NCBI RefSeq assembly: GCF_000613405.1
Contig: NZ_BAIX01000004.1
Span: forward strand, 1-64,000
Direction of reading: 5' to 3'
DNA length: 64,000 nucleotides
Source: Hoylesella enoeca JCM 12259
GTDB lineage: Bacteria > Bacteroidota > Bacteroidia > Bacteroidales > Bacteroidaceae
This document shows positions 50,776-60,629 of the stretch, piece after piece. The notes beneath the pieces were generated by a model. It ran no database searches. It saw only the letters and a list, made by a program, of their open reading frames with translations, and had not been told where the DNA came from. How positions within the stretch are numbered: position 1 is the stretch's first letter; every line of letters begins with the position of its first letter. Both the position numbers and the translations under genes were made by a program.

Positions 50776-52232
50776 ATGGATTCAGAATTAGAAAACAAAC
50801 AACAAGATTCATCAACAGAACAGAATCAGAACAACCGTGAAAGTATCCAACCGGAAGGTTATTATCAGAGAGAGCATCGTAGTGGCGTGAGACCGCAACG
50901 TCCGCGTATTCACACGTCACGCGCTTACAATACAGGTCGAAATAATGATGGAGACGGCGGTGGATTCCGCCCCGAAGGTTTTGGTAGCGGTCTTCAATCG
51001 GGCGGTGATGAGATGCAACCCCGTCAGTATCGACCACGTTTCAATAACAATGGCGGTGGCTATCAACCACGCCAAGGTGGTTATGGACAACCTCGCCAGG
51101 GCGGTTATCGTCCTCGCTACAATAACGATGATGATAATGGTGGCGGCTATCAACCACGCAAGGTGGCTATGGACAACCTCGTCAGGGCGGTTATCGTCCT
51201 TATTATAGTAATAATGGTATGGACGGCGGCTATCAACCACGTCAAGGCGGCTATCAACCGCGTGAGGGCTATCAGTCTCGTCAGGGTGGTTATCAACCTC
51301 GTGTTGAGGGTGGTTATCAGCCCCGAGGAGCTTATAACAACAATCGTGGTGGCTATAATCGCGGCGGTTACAACAATAATCGCGGTGGTTATAACAATCG
51401 TGGCGGCTATAATCAAGGTGGCGGTTATCGTCAACGGACGGCCGATTATGACCCGCATGCTAAATACAGCATGAAGAAACGCATTGAATATAAAGAAGAA
51501 CATGTCGATCCCAATGAGCCGATTCGTTTGAATAAGTTTCTTGCTAATGCCGGTGTTTGCAGTCGTCGCGAGGCCGATGAATTCATTCAAGCTGGTGTGG
51601 TAACGGTCAATGGCACTGTGGTTACGGAACTCGGAACAAAGGTTTTGCGTTCGGACGCCGTTGTGTTTCATGAACAACCCGTTTCGTTGGAGAAGAAAGT
51701 ATATGTGCTTCTCAACAAACCGAAAGACTGCGTAACCACCAGCGATGATCCGCAACAGCGCAAGACGGTGATGGATTTGGTGAAAGACATTTGTCCGGAG
51801 CGTATCTATCCCGTTGGTCGTTTGGATCGAAACACAACCGGTGTGTTGCTGCTGACCAATGACGGAGATCTTGCCAGCAAGCTCACTCATCCCAAGTTCT
51901 TGAAAAAGAAGGTATATCACGTGTTCCTGGACAAGAATGTTACCGCTCACGATTTGCAACAGATTGCCGAGGGTATCACGTTAGACGACGGCGAGATACA
52001 TGCAGATGCCATTGAATATGCCAATGAAACGGCGAAGAATCAAGTGGGTATTGAAATTCACAGCGGTAAAAATCGCATTGTGCGTCGTATCTTCGAGAGT
52101 TTAGGTTATCGCGTGATCAAACTCGATCGTGTACAGTTTGCCGGTCTGACTAAGAAAGGACTCCGCCGTGGCGATTGGCGTTTCCTGACCGAAAAAGAAG
52201 TTGAAATGCTGCGCATGGGCGCATTTGAATGA
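50776..52232 (+). CDS. RluB/RsuA-family pseudouridine synthase with long Gly/Tyr/Gln/Arg-rich N-terminus, one frameshift
   Basis: One added base near 51159 (CGCCAAGG read as CGCAAGG, by comparison with the neighbouring repeat) restores 485 residues. Residues about 1-230 are low complexity, built of GGYQPRQGGY and NNRGGYN units. Then comes an S4 RNA-binding domain (IRLNKFLANAGVCSRREADE) and the synthase domain with the catalytic aspartate in GRLDRNTTG. RluB-type enzymes modify 23S rRNA. The RGG-like extension could bind RNA or drive condensation at ribosome assembly; this is inference. Confidence 0.88.
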
Positions 52233-52345
52233 TAAAATAAAGGGTAAGTTGCGGCTTAAATTTTATGAATGGGGAAAAATAAGAAACGTAAGTAATTAGT
52301 CGTTAAGACTTACCAATTTTAGCGAATATAGAAAGGAAGCTAACA

Positions 52346-53743
52346 ATGATAAAGAGAACAAAAGTTGTTGAGGTACTTCGGCGCACAGATTTCGGCTCTA
52401 TTGTGAATGTCAGAGGATGGGTGCGGACGCATCGTAGCAGTAAAGCGGTCGATTTTATTGCACTGAATGACGGCTCGACCATTAAAAATGTGCAGGTTGT
52501 AGTCAATCCCGCCAACTTCGATGAAAGTCTCTTGAAACAACTCACCACAGGTTCTTGCATCAGTGTTGTGGGCGAACTTGTGGAGAGTCAAGGGCAAGGT
52601 CAGACGTCGGAAATCCAATGTCAAAGCATCGAGCTCTATGGAACTTGTGGCTCTGATTATCCGATGCAGAAAAAGGGACAGAGTTTCGAGTATATGCGCC
52701 AATATGCACATTTGCGGTTGCGCACCAATACTTTCGGAGCGGTTATGCGCATTCGGCATAACATGGCCATTGCAATCCATCAGTATTTTCATGATCACGG
52801 TTTCTTCTATTTTCACACGCCGATTATTACTGCGAGTGATTGCGAAGGAGCGGGAGAGATGTTTCAGGTGACAACGCAGAATCTCTATGATCTGAAAAAA
52901 GGTGAAGACGGGAAAATCTCTTATGCCGATGACTTCTTCGGAAAGATGACCAGCCTCACTGTGAGTGGCCAGTTAGAGGGTGAATTGGGTGCAACGTCAC
53001 TTGGACAGATATACACATTCGGCCCCACTTTCCGTGCAGAGAACTCCAATACGCCTCGCCACTTGGCTGAGTTTTGGATGGTTGAACCCGAAGTTGCCTT
53101 TATCGATCTGCCCGAACTGATGGATTTGGAAGAAGATTTCATCAAATATTGCGTTCGTTGGGCGTTGGATAATTGCAAAGACGATCTGGAATTTCTCAAT
53201 AAGATGATTGACAAGACTTTGATTGATCGCTTACAGGGCGTCGTCAAAGAGTCGTTTGTTCGTCTGCCTTACACCGAGGGCATCAAGATTCTTGAAGAAG
53301 CCGTGGCGAAAGGTCACCAATTTGAATTCCCCATTGAGTGGGGAATGGATTTGGCCAGCGAACATGAGCGCTTCTTGGTGGAACAACATTTCAAGCGCCC
53401 TGTGATTATGACCGATTATCCCAAGGATATCAAGGCCTTCTATATGAAGATGAACGATGATGGGAAGACAGTGCAGGGCACTGATGTCCTATTCCCACAG
53501 ATCGGTGAAATCATTGGCGGTAGTGTCCGTGAAGAGAATTATGACAAGCTGATGGGCGAGATCGAGCGTCGTGATATACCGATGAAAGATATGTGGTGGT
53601 ATCTCGATACGCGTAGATACGGCACCTGTCCGCATGGTGGTTTTGGTTTAGGTTTCGAACGTCTTATCCTGTTCGTTACCGGCATGCAGAACATTCGTGA
53701 TGTGATTCCATTCCCGCGTACGCCTAAATCAGCCGATTTTTAA
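52346..53743 (+). CDS. asnS: Asparaginyl-tRNA synthetase
   Basis: The 465-residue class IIb synthetase has an N-terminal OB-fold anticodon-binding domain ([21 protein letters not shown]), motif 2 ([20 protein letters not shown]) and motif 3 ([15 protein letters not shown]). The Asn-specific set rather than Asp is supported by the length and by [15 protein letters not shown]. It charges tRNA-Asn directly. It is intact, preceded by a 113-bp gap without other features. Confidence 0.95.
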   Translation: MIKRTKVVEVLRRTDFGSIVNVRGWVRTHRSSKAVDFIALNDGSTIKNVQVVVNPANFDESLLKQLTTGSCISVVGELVESQGQGQTSEIQCQSIELYGTCGSDYPMQKKGQSFEYMRQYAHLRLRTNTFGAVMRIRHNMAIAIHQYFHDHGFFYFHTPIITASDCEGAGEMFQVTTQNLYDLKKGEDGKISYADDFFGKMTSLTVSGQLEGELGATSLGQIYTFGPTFRAENSNTPRHLAEFWMVEPEVAFIDLPELMDLEEDFIKYCVRWALDNCKDDLEFLNKMIDKTLIDRLQGVVKESFVRLPYTEGIKILEEAVAKGHQFEFPIEWGMDLASEHERFLVEQHFKRPVIMTDYPKDIKAFYMKMNDDGKTVQGTDVLFPQIGEIIGGSVREENYDKLMGEIERRDIPMKDMWWYLDTRRYGTCPHGGFGLGFERLILFVTGMQNIRDVIPFPRTPKSADF

Positions 53744-53760
53744 AAGAAAACGGAAAATAA

Positions 53761-53800
53761 AAGATGAGCGATGAGGAATTTCTTCATCGCTCATCTTTTA
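53761..53800 (+). terminator. Terminator of asnS
   Basis: AAGATGAGCGATGA (from 53761) pairs with TCATCGCTCATCTT (to 53798), closed by a short A/T loop and followed by a T-rich stretch. Confidence 0.75.
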
Positions 53801-53858
53801 TCCTTTATCATTCCACCATATTATATATAGGAGAAACAGCGATGGAAAATCTGCTGCT

Positions 53859-53937
53859 GACTAACCGTTAGTCGCATGGCGTTTTACGGTCTTTCAGCCT
53901 CCGAATAGCCGTTAAATGCCGTGTAACTAACGGTTAG
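53859..53937. repeat. Dispersed palindromic repeat, copy (i)
   Basis: CTAACCGTTAGTCGCATGGC at the left is answered by GTAACTAACGGTTAG at the right, with GCCGTTAAATGCC inside. It lies in the 363-bp gap between asnS and the large lipoprotein gene, upstream of its promoter. Confidence 0.75.
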
Positions 53938-53991
53938 ATACGTTAAGTCAATAGATTTTCTAACCTAAAATTAAAAAAATATCGTCTTTTG

Positions 53992-54023
53992 TTTGCACGT
54001 TTAGAGATTTCTCTTTATCTTTG
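53992..54023 (+). promoter_or_regulatory. Promoter of the large coiled-coil lipoprotein
   Basis: TTTG (53992-53995), 20 bp, TATCTTTG (54016-54023), a full consensus match. The leader of about 80 bases is AT-rich, as for abundant surface proteins in this phylum. Confidence 0.8.
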
Positions 54024-54106
54024 TCGCGTGAAATCACAGCCTCTTGTATCGAGTGGTGGAGAGTATATATATAGATAAATATATTGTTTAATTTAAAATT
54101 CATCAA

Positions 54107-57100
54107 ATGAAAAAAATCTTTAGTACGTTGCTTATGGGTGCGTTTTTCATCGCATCTGTGGGTATGTTTACGTCTTGTAAAGACTACGATGATGACATTA
54201 ATGCTAATGCCAATGACATCGCAGCCTTGAAGACTCAACTTGCAACCTTGGATGCTGCCTTGAAGAAAGCGCAGGATGATATTAAGGCTGCAGCTGGTAA
54301 TTATGCTACAAAGGCTGATATTAAGTCTTTGCAGGATCAGATCAAAAAGTTGGTAACTGCTGATGAATTGCAGAAAGCAATCGACCAGTGCAAAACTTTG
54401 ATCGCCGGTAAGGCTGACAAAACTGAGCTCGACAAATTGAAGACTCAGGTGGACGCTATCGACAGCCGCTTGAACACACTCGGTACGACACTCAACACGC
54501 TTGATGGCGCAGTGAAAGCAGCACAAGCTAACTTGGCTGCTCAGGGCTATGCTTTCGACAAATTGGGTGAAGCTCTTGCCGGTAAGGCCGACAAGGCTGA
54601 GGTGGCTAAGCAGATCAAAGATCTGAAAGATCAGATTGCTCTCATCTCTGGTTCTGCTGCTTCTGTACAAACTCTTGCTGAGTTGAAAGAAAAAATGCAG
54701 AAACTCAGCGACCGTATTGATGAACAGGCTGCTCAGCTCAACTTGTTGACAGTACTCGTTAACAGAAGACTCTCCATGCTCGTTCTGCAACCTGCTTTCT
54801 ATTGGGAAGGTCTTGAAGGTATCGAGTTGCCCGCTATCTACAATACACCGGTTTACGACTTTGAGGGTCAGGCTAAGTTCTCTTATAAGGTAATGGGTGC
54901 TTCTGGTCTTGAAGATATTAAGGTAACGGTTGATAACAGACAGCCTGTTGCAACTCCTAAGACCATCACCATTATGGATGGTGGCGTAGCAAACTATCAT
55001 GTAGATCCTACTTCTGCAAGCTTCGAAGATGCTACTTTCGCTTTCTATACCAACGAAGCTGAAGTGAACACTCGTGCTGGTGTGGCTACGATTGCTACTC
55101 CGAAAGTTGCTAAGTTCGACAACAAAGTGAATGTGGTGAAGGATGGTATCTTGACAGTTCCATTCAAAGCTGATTTCAAGAGATTGAATGATTACTACGC
55201 AGCTTGGGTTGCTAATACTTCTTCTGATCCTACTCCCGCTAACAACGATTGGGGTGATCCCGAAGATAATGTGTCTTATGGCAATAAACTTCCGTTCATT
55301 GCATTACAAGCTAATTTCCCAGCAAAGGGAAAATTAGACGCATACACCATTACTTCTGACTATGGCGTGTTGACTCCTGCAAAGATCAAACTTCGTGCTC
55401 TTGCTGATAACGATCCTGATGAAGTGCTTGATCAGCACACCTTCATCAACTCTGCACCGCACGTAGGTGAGATTGGTGATAATCACCTCTACACTGCTCT
55501 CTATGGTGTAAGTGGAGAACTCTATGGCCAGACACATGCCGACGCTTTGACACACGGTGTAATCACTATGCCGGCAACTCACCAAGTTGTTTACAACGAT
55601 AAGATCGATTTGAAGCCGTTCATCGAAACTCATGCAGATTATATCACATTTGCAAGATACGGAAAATCAAAGCATGATAAGAGTTTGACCGCAGCAGAAC
55701 TCTCTGCTCTTGGCTTGAAGTATAAATTTACACTTGTTGACTATCGTCTTGGTGTGGAGACGACCAGTGAGTCTGCTCACATGGAACAGATTTCTGATGG
55801 TGTATTTGCTCCTCGCTCGGTAGATGCAAGCGGTAAGACAAAGCTTGGTCAGGTGGCTACTCGTGAAGTTATCGACCGTGAGCCATTGGTACGTGTTGAC
55901 CTTGTTGATGATCAGAACAATGTCGTTCTCTACGGTTACATCAAGATCCGTATCGTTGCTTCTAAGGTTGAAGACAAGAAGGTTGAAGTTAACCTGAGCG
56001 ACATCTACATGAATTGCGGTGATGAGGGTAAGATGACTTGGTCACAAGTCGAGAATTTGATTCTTTCTCAGCTCGGTACAAACGGTTTGACCAAGCAGGA
56101 ATTCGAGAGAAATTACTATCTTGAAGTAGATAATGGTAGTCACGCTATGCCTACTCAGGCAACTGGCCCTCTCTACACTGCTGGTTGGCAAGCTGTTCGC
56201 TACACTGCTGCTGACGTTACCAAGAAGATTCTTGATAGCAATGCGAAGACTTATGGCCGTGTATGGTACACGCCGCATGACAATGCAACCAATCCTCATG
56301 CTTGGGATGCTCAGACCAACGTATTGGTATGGAATATCTCTAAGAATTCTCCTGCAAGTAACATGACTGATGCTAAGATCTTGGCATTTGAGAAAGATTA
56401 TGGCGTAACTTATCAGTCTAAGGGGCTGAACACGAAAGATGTTTATACTTGGGTTCGCTTCATCAACAAGGTTGACGGTACGAGTGTTTGGGTTAAACTG
56501 AACTTCGCTCCGGGTAAGGTTCACTTCGCATACGGTAAGGTTGCTGGTAAGGACTTGCACCACTGGTTCAAGCTCAACTCAGCTTATGTACCTGGTACCG
56601 AAAGCGATCTCGATGTACATGCTAACGTTCCGTCTCCTGCTGAGGTTGGACAGATTGACCTGACTAATGATAAGTTCACAAAGGACGTTCGTGAATACTG
56701 GGTTAACAAGAAATTGCTCCTTACTCTTGAAAGCGAGAAAGCTAAGTTCAGCCAATTCTATACAGCTGCTGGTACCGTTAAGACAACTGTTGACTTTGAG
56801 TTCACATTGCCTGAAAAGGGTGTTAACAGTACTGTTAATGCTGCTGCTGACGGAACTTGGGTTGTAAGTGGTGCTTCTGGTTCTAAGTGGACTTTGAAAC
56901 TGGGTGATAACAACCACACAATCTATGCTGTTAAGCAGGATGGCGTTGCTTTGGCAACACCGGAGAAGGTGGCTACTCTGAACCCGAATACTGACGATGG
57001 TACATACTCTATCCTCCACTACTTTGGTGACGAAGATAATAACAAGAATGCTGCTACCGATCTCTTGAACAAGATGGGTTACTATGACAATAAGGGTGAG

Positions 57101-57883
57101 GATATCCACATGAAGGATTATCTGACCGATAATATCGACAGAACATTCACCGCTTATGTTAAGGTTACTGCTTCTAAGGATCCGTGCTACGCTCCGTTGC
57201 TGGGCAACAACTTGTTCAACGTTCGCTTCATGCGTCCGATCAACGTATGGCCGAAGAATATTGAATGGACCGATGCCTTGAACTCAGTAGAGACAGTTAA
57301 ACTCCAAGACTTGATTACGATCAAAGACTGGCGTGCAATGAATGTACTGGTTAACGGTACCTATGCTAACGGACAAGTTCCTTACAGCTTCTATGGAATT
57401 TCTTCTCTCTCTGTTATTCGTGAACAGATCCGCACGGATGCACCTTTGGCAGAGGCTACACGTAAGGGTGCTGCTCTGACAGATCCTGCTCAGATCATGA
57501 CTCTCCCGTCTGTTGAGAATGTTCCTTCGTTGACAAGTTACACCACTTCCAGTGGTATCACAACAGCTAACTACTTGAAGTTGATCAACGGTTATGGAAC
57601 AGAGGTATTCAACACTGCTGCTCATGGTATCTCCGGATTCGGATGGTCTCGCGGTAATACTGCTACGAAGAACTTCGGTCAGATCACTTATACAAACAAC
57701 GGTGGTGGTGCTCAGATCTTCCACATCTACGTTCCTATCGCAGTGAAGTACAACTGGGGTAACGTGATCAATGAAAAGACCAATGCTTCTACCAGCGGTG
57801 TGAAGAAGGACTTGAACTACACACAAGTAGTTTGGGCTACGATCACTGTTAACAAGACAACTGGTTCGGCTAAGAGGAATTAA
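54107..57883 (+). CDS. Large coiled-coil surface lipoprotein, unknown function
   Basis: The 1258-residue protein has a lipoprotein signal (MKKIFSTLLMGAFFIASVGM then FTSC, Cys near 24). The acidic start DYDDDINANANDIAALKTQL runs into a heptad-like coiled coil to about residue 230. After one hydrophobic stretch (LLTVLVNRRLSMLVLQPAFY) the rest is beta-rich with many aromatic and Asn/Thr residues, without a recognised catalytic motif. The full promoter and strong use of a few codons (GCT, AAG, GAC) suggest very high expression. It could be a structural surface layer, adhesin or glycan-binding coat. The family is not known to me. Confidence 0.8.
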   Translation: MKKIFSTLLMGAFFIASVGMFTSCKDYDDDINANANDIAALKTQLATLDAALKKAQDDIKAAAGNYATKADIKSLQDQIKKLVTADELQKAIDQCKTLIAGKADKTELDKLKTQVDAIDSRLNTLGTTLNTLDGAVKAAQANLAAQGYAFDKLGEALAGKADKAEVAKQIKDLKDQIALISGSAASVQTLAELKEKMQKLSDRIDEQAAQLNLLTVLVNRRLSMLVLQPAFYWEGLEGIELPAIYNTPVYDFEGQAKFSYKVMGASGLEDIKVTVDNRQPVATPKTITIMDGGVANYHVDPTSASFEDATFAFYTNEAEVNTRAGVATIATPKVAKFDNKVNVVKDGILTVPFKADFKRLNDYYAAWVANTSSDPTPANNDWGDPEDNVSYGNKLPFIALQANFPAKGKLDAYTITSDYGVLTPAKIKLRALADNDPDEVLDQHTFINSAPHVGEIGDNHLYTALYGVSGELYGQTHADALTHGVITMPATHQVVYNDKIDLKPFIETHADYITFARYGKSKHDKSLTAAELSALGLKYKFTLVDYRLGVETTSESAHMEQISDGVFAPRSVDASGKTKLGQVATREVIDREPLVRVDLVDDQNNVVLYGYIKIRIVASKVEDKKVEVNLSDIYMNCGDEGKMTWSQVENLILSQLGTNGLTKQEFERNYYLEVDNGSHAMPTQATGPLYTAGWQAVRYTAADVTKKILDSNAKTYGRVWYTPHDNATNPHAWDAQTNVLVWNISKNSPASNMTDAKILAFEKDYGVTYQSKGLNTKDVYTWVRFINKVDGTSVWVKLNFAPGKVHFAYGKVAGKDLHHWFKLNSAYVPGTESDLDVHANVPSPAEVGQIDLTNDKFTKDVREYWVNKKLLLTLESEKAKFSQFYTAAGTVKTTVDFEFTLPEKGVNSTVNAAADGTWVVSGASGSKWTLKLGDNNHTIYAVKQDGVALATPEKVATLNPNTDDGTYSILHYFGDEDNNKNAATDLLNKMGYYDNKGEDIHMKDYLTDNIDRTFTAYVKVTASKDPCYAPLLGNNLFNVRFMRPINVWPKNIEWTDALNSVETVKLQDLITIKDWRAMNVLVNGTYANGQVPYSFYGISSLSVIREQIRTDAPLAEATRKGAALTDPAQIMTLPSVENVPSLTSYTTSSGITTANYLKLINGYGTEVFNTAAHGISGFGWSRGNTATKNFGQITYTNNGGGAQIFHIYVPIAVKYNWGNVINEKTNASTSGVKKDLNYTQVVWATITVNKTTGSAKRN

Positions 57884-57915
57884 TTTAGATTTCACAACCT
57901 AACCAACGTTTATAG

Positions 57916-57945
57916 AAGGGGTGTCAACTCGTTGGCACCCCTTTT
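57916..57945 (+). terminator. Partial terminator between the coiled-coil lipoprotein and the next gene
   Basis: AAGGGGTGTC (57916-57925) pairs with GGCACCCCTT (57934-57943, one G-T pair), then four T. It ends only 17 bases before the next start codon, so read-through would feed the downstream lipoprotein and OmpA genes at a lower level. Confidence 0.65.
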
Positions 57946-57961
57946 CCCTAAGAATACAGAT

Positions 57962-58486
57962 ATGAGAAAAAGTGCAGTTTATCTTCTTTTACTTTCATTT
58001 CTTGTGATGGCGGCCGTGTCGTCTTGCGGTAAGAAGGAGAAGTCTGTGAAGCAGCTTGAGGATGAATTCCTTGTCCAGCCTAAGGATTCCTTTAACACCA
58101 CAGATACGGCTGAAGTCAAGAAGTTGGTAGATGAGTTTATCTATCGGTTAAACCGTAAGGATATCAAAGCGGCAGTATCGATGTTGTCGTTTCTTGATGG
58201 TGACAGCATCATATCTCTTCCAAAGGATTTGGCTCGTCGTCAGGCCAGAACCTTGATGAATGTGCAAGGTGTCCGTTATACTGTTGAGAGGTTGGTATTT
58301 GATCAAGAGAAAGATAACATTGTGAAAGTTAATATCGTTCTCTTTGAGAAGAAAGCCGATGACCCGCGTCCTAACACGACAGCTTTATACCTAAAGCCCA
58401 TTCGTCGTGACGGAAAATGGTATCTCACCACCGTTGATAATATGACAGATACGAACAACCTTGGAGGAACAAAAATTCAGAATTAA
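57962..58486 (+). CDS. Small lipoprotein, unknown function
   Basis: From ATG 57962 (MRKSAVYLLLLSFLVMAAVS then SCGKK) the product is 174 residues with a lipobox. A longer frame would take in the upstream hairpin. The mature part is charged and ends with an LKPIRRDGKWYLTTVDNM strand pattern, somewhat like NTF2/DUF4878-type folds. It precedes the OmpA gene by 13 bases and is likely co-transcribed. Its function is not known. Confidence 0.75.
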   Translation: MRKSAVYLLLLSFLVMAAVSSCGKKEKSVKQLEDEFLVQPKDSFNTTDTAEVKKLVDEFIYRLNRKDIKAAVSMLSFLDGDSIISLPKDLARRQARTLMNVQGVRYTVERLVFDQEKDNIVKVNIVLFEKKADDPRPNTTALYLKPIRRDGKWYLTTVDNMTDTNNLGGTKIQN

Positions 58487-58499
58487 TAGCTTGTTTGTT

Positions 58500-59651
58500 A
58501 TGAAGAGTTTTAAATTACTTACGGCTGCGGCTCTCCTTGTATTGGGGAGTACGTCGGCAATGGCTCAGGCCACTTATACGGATAAGGAAGGCAATGAGTA
58601 CCAATTTAAGAAGCACCTTTTCTTGAACCTTGAAGGAGGTGCCCAGTACACACTTGGCGAGGCCAAGTTTAAGGATCAGATCAGTCCGAACGTACAGTTC
58701 GGTCTCGGTTACCAGTTTTGCCCGGCGGTTGCTTTGCGTTTGCAGGCCAATGCTTGGCAGAGCAAAGGCGGCTGGAACGGTTATACCAACAGAGGAAAGA
58801 TTCTGCCTCCGTTCACGGCCGACTATAAATATAAGTATGTGGCACCAGGTCTTGATCTGATGTTTAACTTATCTAACCTCTTCTGCGGTTGGAATCCCAA
58901 CCGTGTGTTTAATCTGACAGCCTTTGTGGGTGGCGGAGCCAACATTGCATGGGGCAACGATGAGGTGAATGACCTTTCCAAAGGCATTGCCAACGTTGTG
59001 CCTTACAACCTTGAATATCTCTGGGATGGCACCAAGGTTTTGCCTTACGGTCGCGGTGGTTTAGAAGCCAGCTTCCGTTTGAGCAATGCCGTGAAACTCG
59101 TTGTCGAAGGGAATGCCAATATCCTGTCGGATAAATACAACTCGAAGAAAGCAGGCAATGCTGACTGGTATTTCAATGGATTGGTAGGTTTGCGAATCAA
59201 TTTGGGTAAGACCTATACCAAGAAAGAGCAGGCAGCTCCTGTTGCAGAAGAAGTGGTTGTTGCCGAAGAGGTCGCACCTGCTCCTGCCGTAGAACCCGCT
59301 CCTGCTCCTGTTGTTGAAGAGAAGGCCGAACCGTTGCGTCGTGATATCTTCTTCACGATCAACTCTTATAAGGTGCGTGCTTCCGAGCTTCAGAAAGTAC
59401 AGGAAATCGTAGATTATCTGAACAAGACTCCTGAGGCAAAAGTTGCCGTAACCGGTTATGCCGATGCCGGCACGGGTAATGATAAGATCAATGATCGGAT
59501 CGCCGCACAGCGTGCTGCCTCTGTTGTCAAGATGCTGAAAACGCAGTATGGTATTTCTGCCGACCGCATCACCTCAGACAGCAAGGGCGCTCGTGTGCAG
59601 CCGTTTGCCGAGAACGACAAAAACCGTGTCTCGATCTGCATAGCAGAGTAA
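58500..59651 (+). CDS. OmpA-family outer membrane protein with proline-rich linker
   Basis: From ATG 58500 (MKSFKLLTAAALLVLGSTSA) the product is 383 residues. A barrel region (about 20-235; YKYVAPGLDLMFNLSNLFCG) is followed by an Ala/Pro/Glu/Val linker (APAPAVEPAPAPVVEE) and an OmpA C-terminal domain (IFFTINSYKVRASE ... KVAVTGYADAGTG ... AQRAASVVKML) that binds peptidoglycan. The paralog at 47391 shares the barrel wording 'GWNPNRVFN'. It forms a likely unit with the small lipoprotein upstream. Confidence 0.9.
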   Translation: MKSFKLLTAAALLVLGSTSAMAQATYTDKEGNEYQFKKHLFLNLEGGAQYTLGEAKFKDQISPNVQFGLGYQFCPAVALRLQANAWQSKGGWNGYTNRGKILPPFTADYKYKYVAPGLDLMFNLSNLFCGWNPNRVFNLTAFVGGGANIAWGNDEVNDLSKGIANVVPYNLEYLWDGTKVLPYGRGGLEASFRLSNAVKLVVEGNANILSDKYNSKKAGNADWYFNGLVGLRINLGKTYTKKEQAAPVAEEVVVAEEVAPAPAVEPAPAPVVEEKAEPLRRDIFFTINSYKVRASELQKVQEIVDYLNKTPEAKVAVTGYADAGTGNDKINDRIAAQRAASVVKMLKTQYGISADRITSDSKGARVQPFAENDKNRVSICIAE

Positions 59652-59703
59652 GACGGTGTGATCATAAGTCCGCTGCCTGAGTTGTAGTGGAATCTAAAAA
59701 TCG

Positions 59704-59740
59704 GGCAATGGGTTTCATTCAGAGGACCCATTGCCTTTTT
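59704..59740 (+). terminator. Terminator of the second OmpA gene
   Basis: A perfect 10-bp stem (59704-59713 with 59726-59735) followed by five T; the next start codon lies nine bases further. Confidence 0.8.
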
Positions 59741-59748
59741 AAATTTCT

Positions 59749-60150
59749 ATGAAACAGATTTATGGACTAATAGTGGTGTCACTGCTCCTAATCAGTTGCG
59801 GGAGAGGGCAGAAACCTGTGGCGAATGCGCAAACCACGGTGAAGTTCTACATGACAGATCATGACTTCGGCACCTATGCAGAGCGAGAATCCAAAACCTG
59901 CTCGTTTGTCTTTCGGAACGAAGGTTCTAAACCCTTGGTTATCAGCCGTGCAGAAGCCGACTGCGGATGCACGACCGTTGCCTTCCCGAAACGTCCCATT
60001 GCACCTGGCAAGAAAGACAGCCTCATCATCACCTATGATGGTAACGGGTTCACGCCCGGTGCTTACCGCAAATGGATCACCGTGCAGACCAACGGAGCCG
60101 ACACTGCCATCATGCTGACGATTCGTGGGCGCTATGAACCCATTGATTGA
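59749..60150 (+). CDS. DUF1573-domain lipoprotein
   Basis: The 133-residue protein has a lipobox (LLLISCGRG). The DUF1573 pattern is visible: FYMTDHDFGTYAERESKTCS, FVFRNEGSKPLVISRAEADC, then CGCTTVAFPK, an immunoglobulin-like beta domain found mostly in Bacteroidota. Its function is not established. It starts nine bases after the terminator of the OmpA gene. Confidence 0.85.
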   Translation: MKQIYGLIVVSLLLISCGRGQKPVANAQTTVKFYMTDHDFGTYAERESKTCSFVFRNEGSKPLVISRAEADCGCTTVAFPKRPIAPGKKDSLIITYDGNGFTPGAYRKWITVQTNGADTAIMLTIRGRYEPID

Positions 60151-60166
60151 CAGGTAGTTTCAAACC

Positions 60167-60231
60167 ATGATTCTTGCCTCCATTCCCGTTGAGTCAGCGC
60201 GTTGACAAATCAGCGAGTTGGCAAGAATCAT
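60167..60231. other. Inverted repeat in the gap after the DUF1573 gene
   Basis: A perfect 12-bp arm pair (60167-60178 with 60220-60231) spans a 41-base centre. No T-run follows. The rest of the 479-bp gap (60232-60553) shows no gene that I can support; short frames there lack good composition. Confidence 0.5.
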
Positions 60232-60553
60232 CTGCACGATCTCCATGGATCGTCCCATTTAATGTGGCTTTATCCAAAGATTTATGTTGAACGCTCTGCT
60301 CATAGAGGGGTAAAGCCTATCTCATTTTGTTACACTCTCATCGTGTAAGCTCGTTTGTTGAGCGTCCGGGCTGAATCTAAACTCACAGAAAAGGAAGAGC
60401 ACATAAGGTATGGTTTGATAAATGGCTCTATCTATTTTTCTTGCCGACAAGTCCTATGGGAGTGAGGCAGAGATCTACTACTTGTGGGGCAGCGGGATAG
60501 GAGTTGTCGTTTGGTGGAATAAGATGAGGAAAAATAATGAAGTGAAAAAGATA

Positions 60554-60605
60554 TGGCAGAGAAAGAATCGAATTGATTATTTTGATCTTCTTTCTCTGCC
60601 AGATT
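60554..60605. terminator. Hairpin between convergent DUF1573 and membrane-protein genes
   Basis: A perfect 14-bp stem (60554-60567 with 60588-60601) followed by TTTT on the right and preceded by A-rich sequence on the left. It probably terminates the leftward 60630-61490 gene as well. Confidence 0.7.
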
Positions 60606-60629
60606 TTATAGGGTCGATCCGAGGATAAA

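Noticed and set aside
51219-51470. Separate RGG-type RNA-binding protein upstream of the pseudouridine synthase
   Set aside because: The repeats run in frame into the S4 domain, and one missing base accounts for the apparent split.
60422-60628. Short gene in the gap after the DUF1573 gene
   Set aside because: Frames on both strands run through a terminator hairpin and have no convincing composition or start site.
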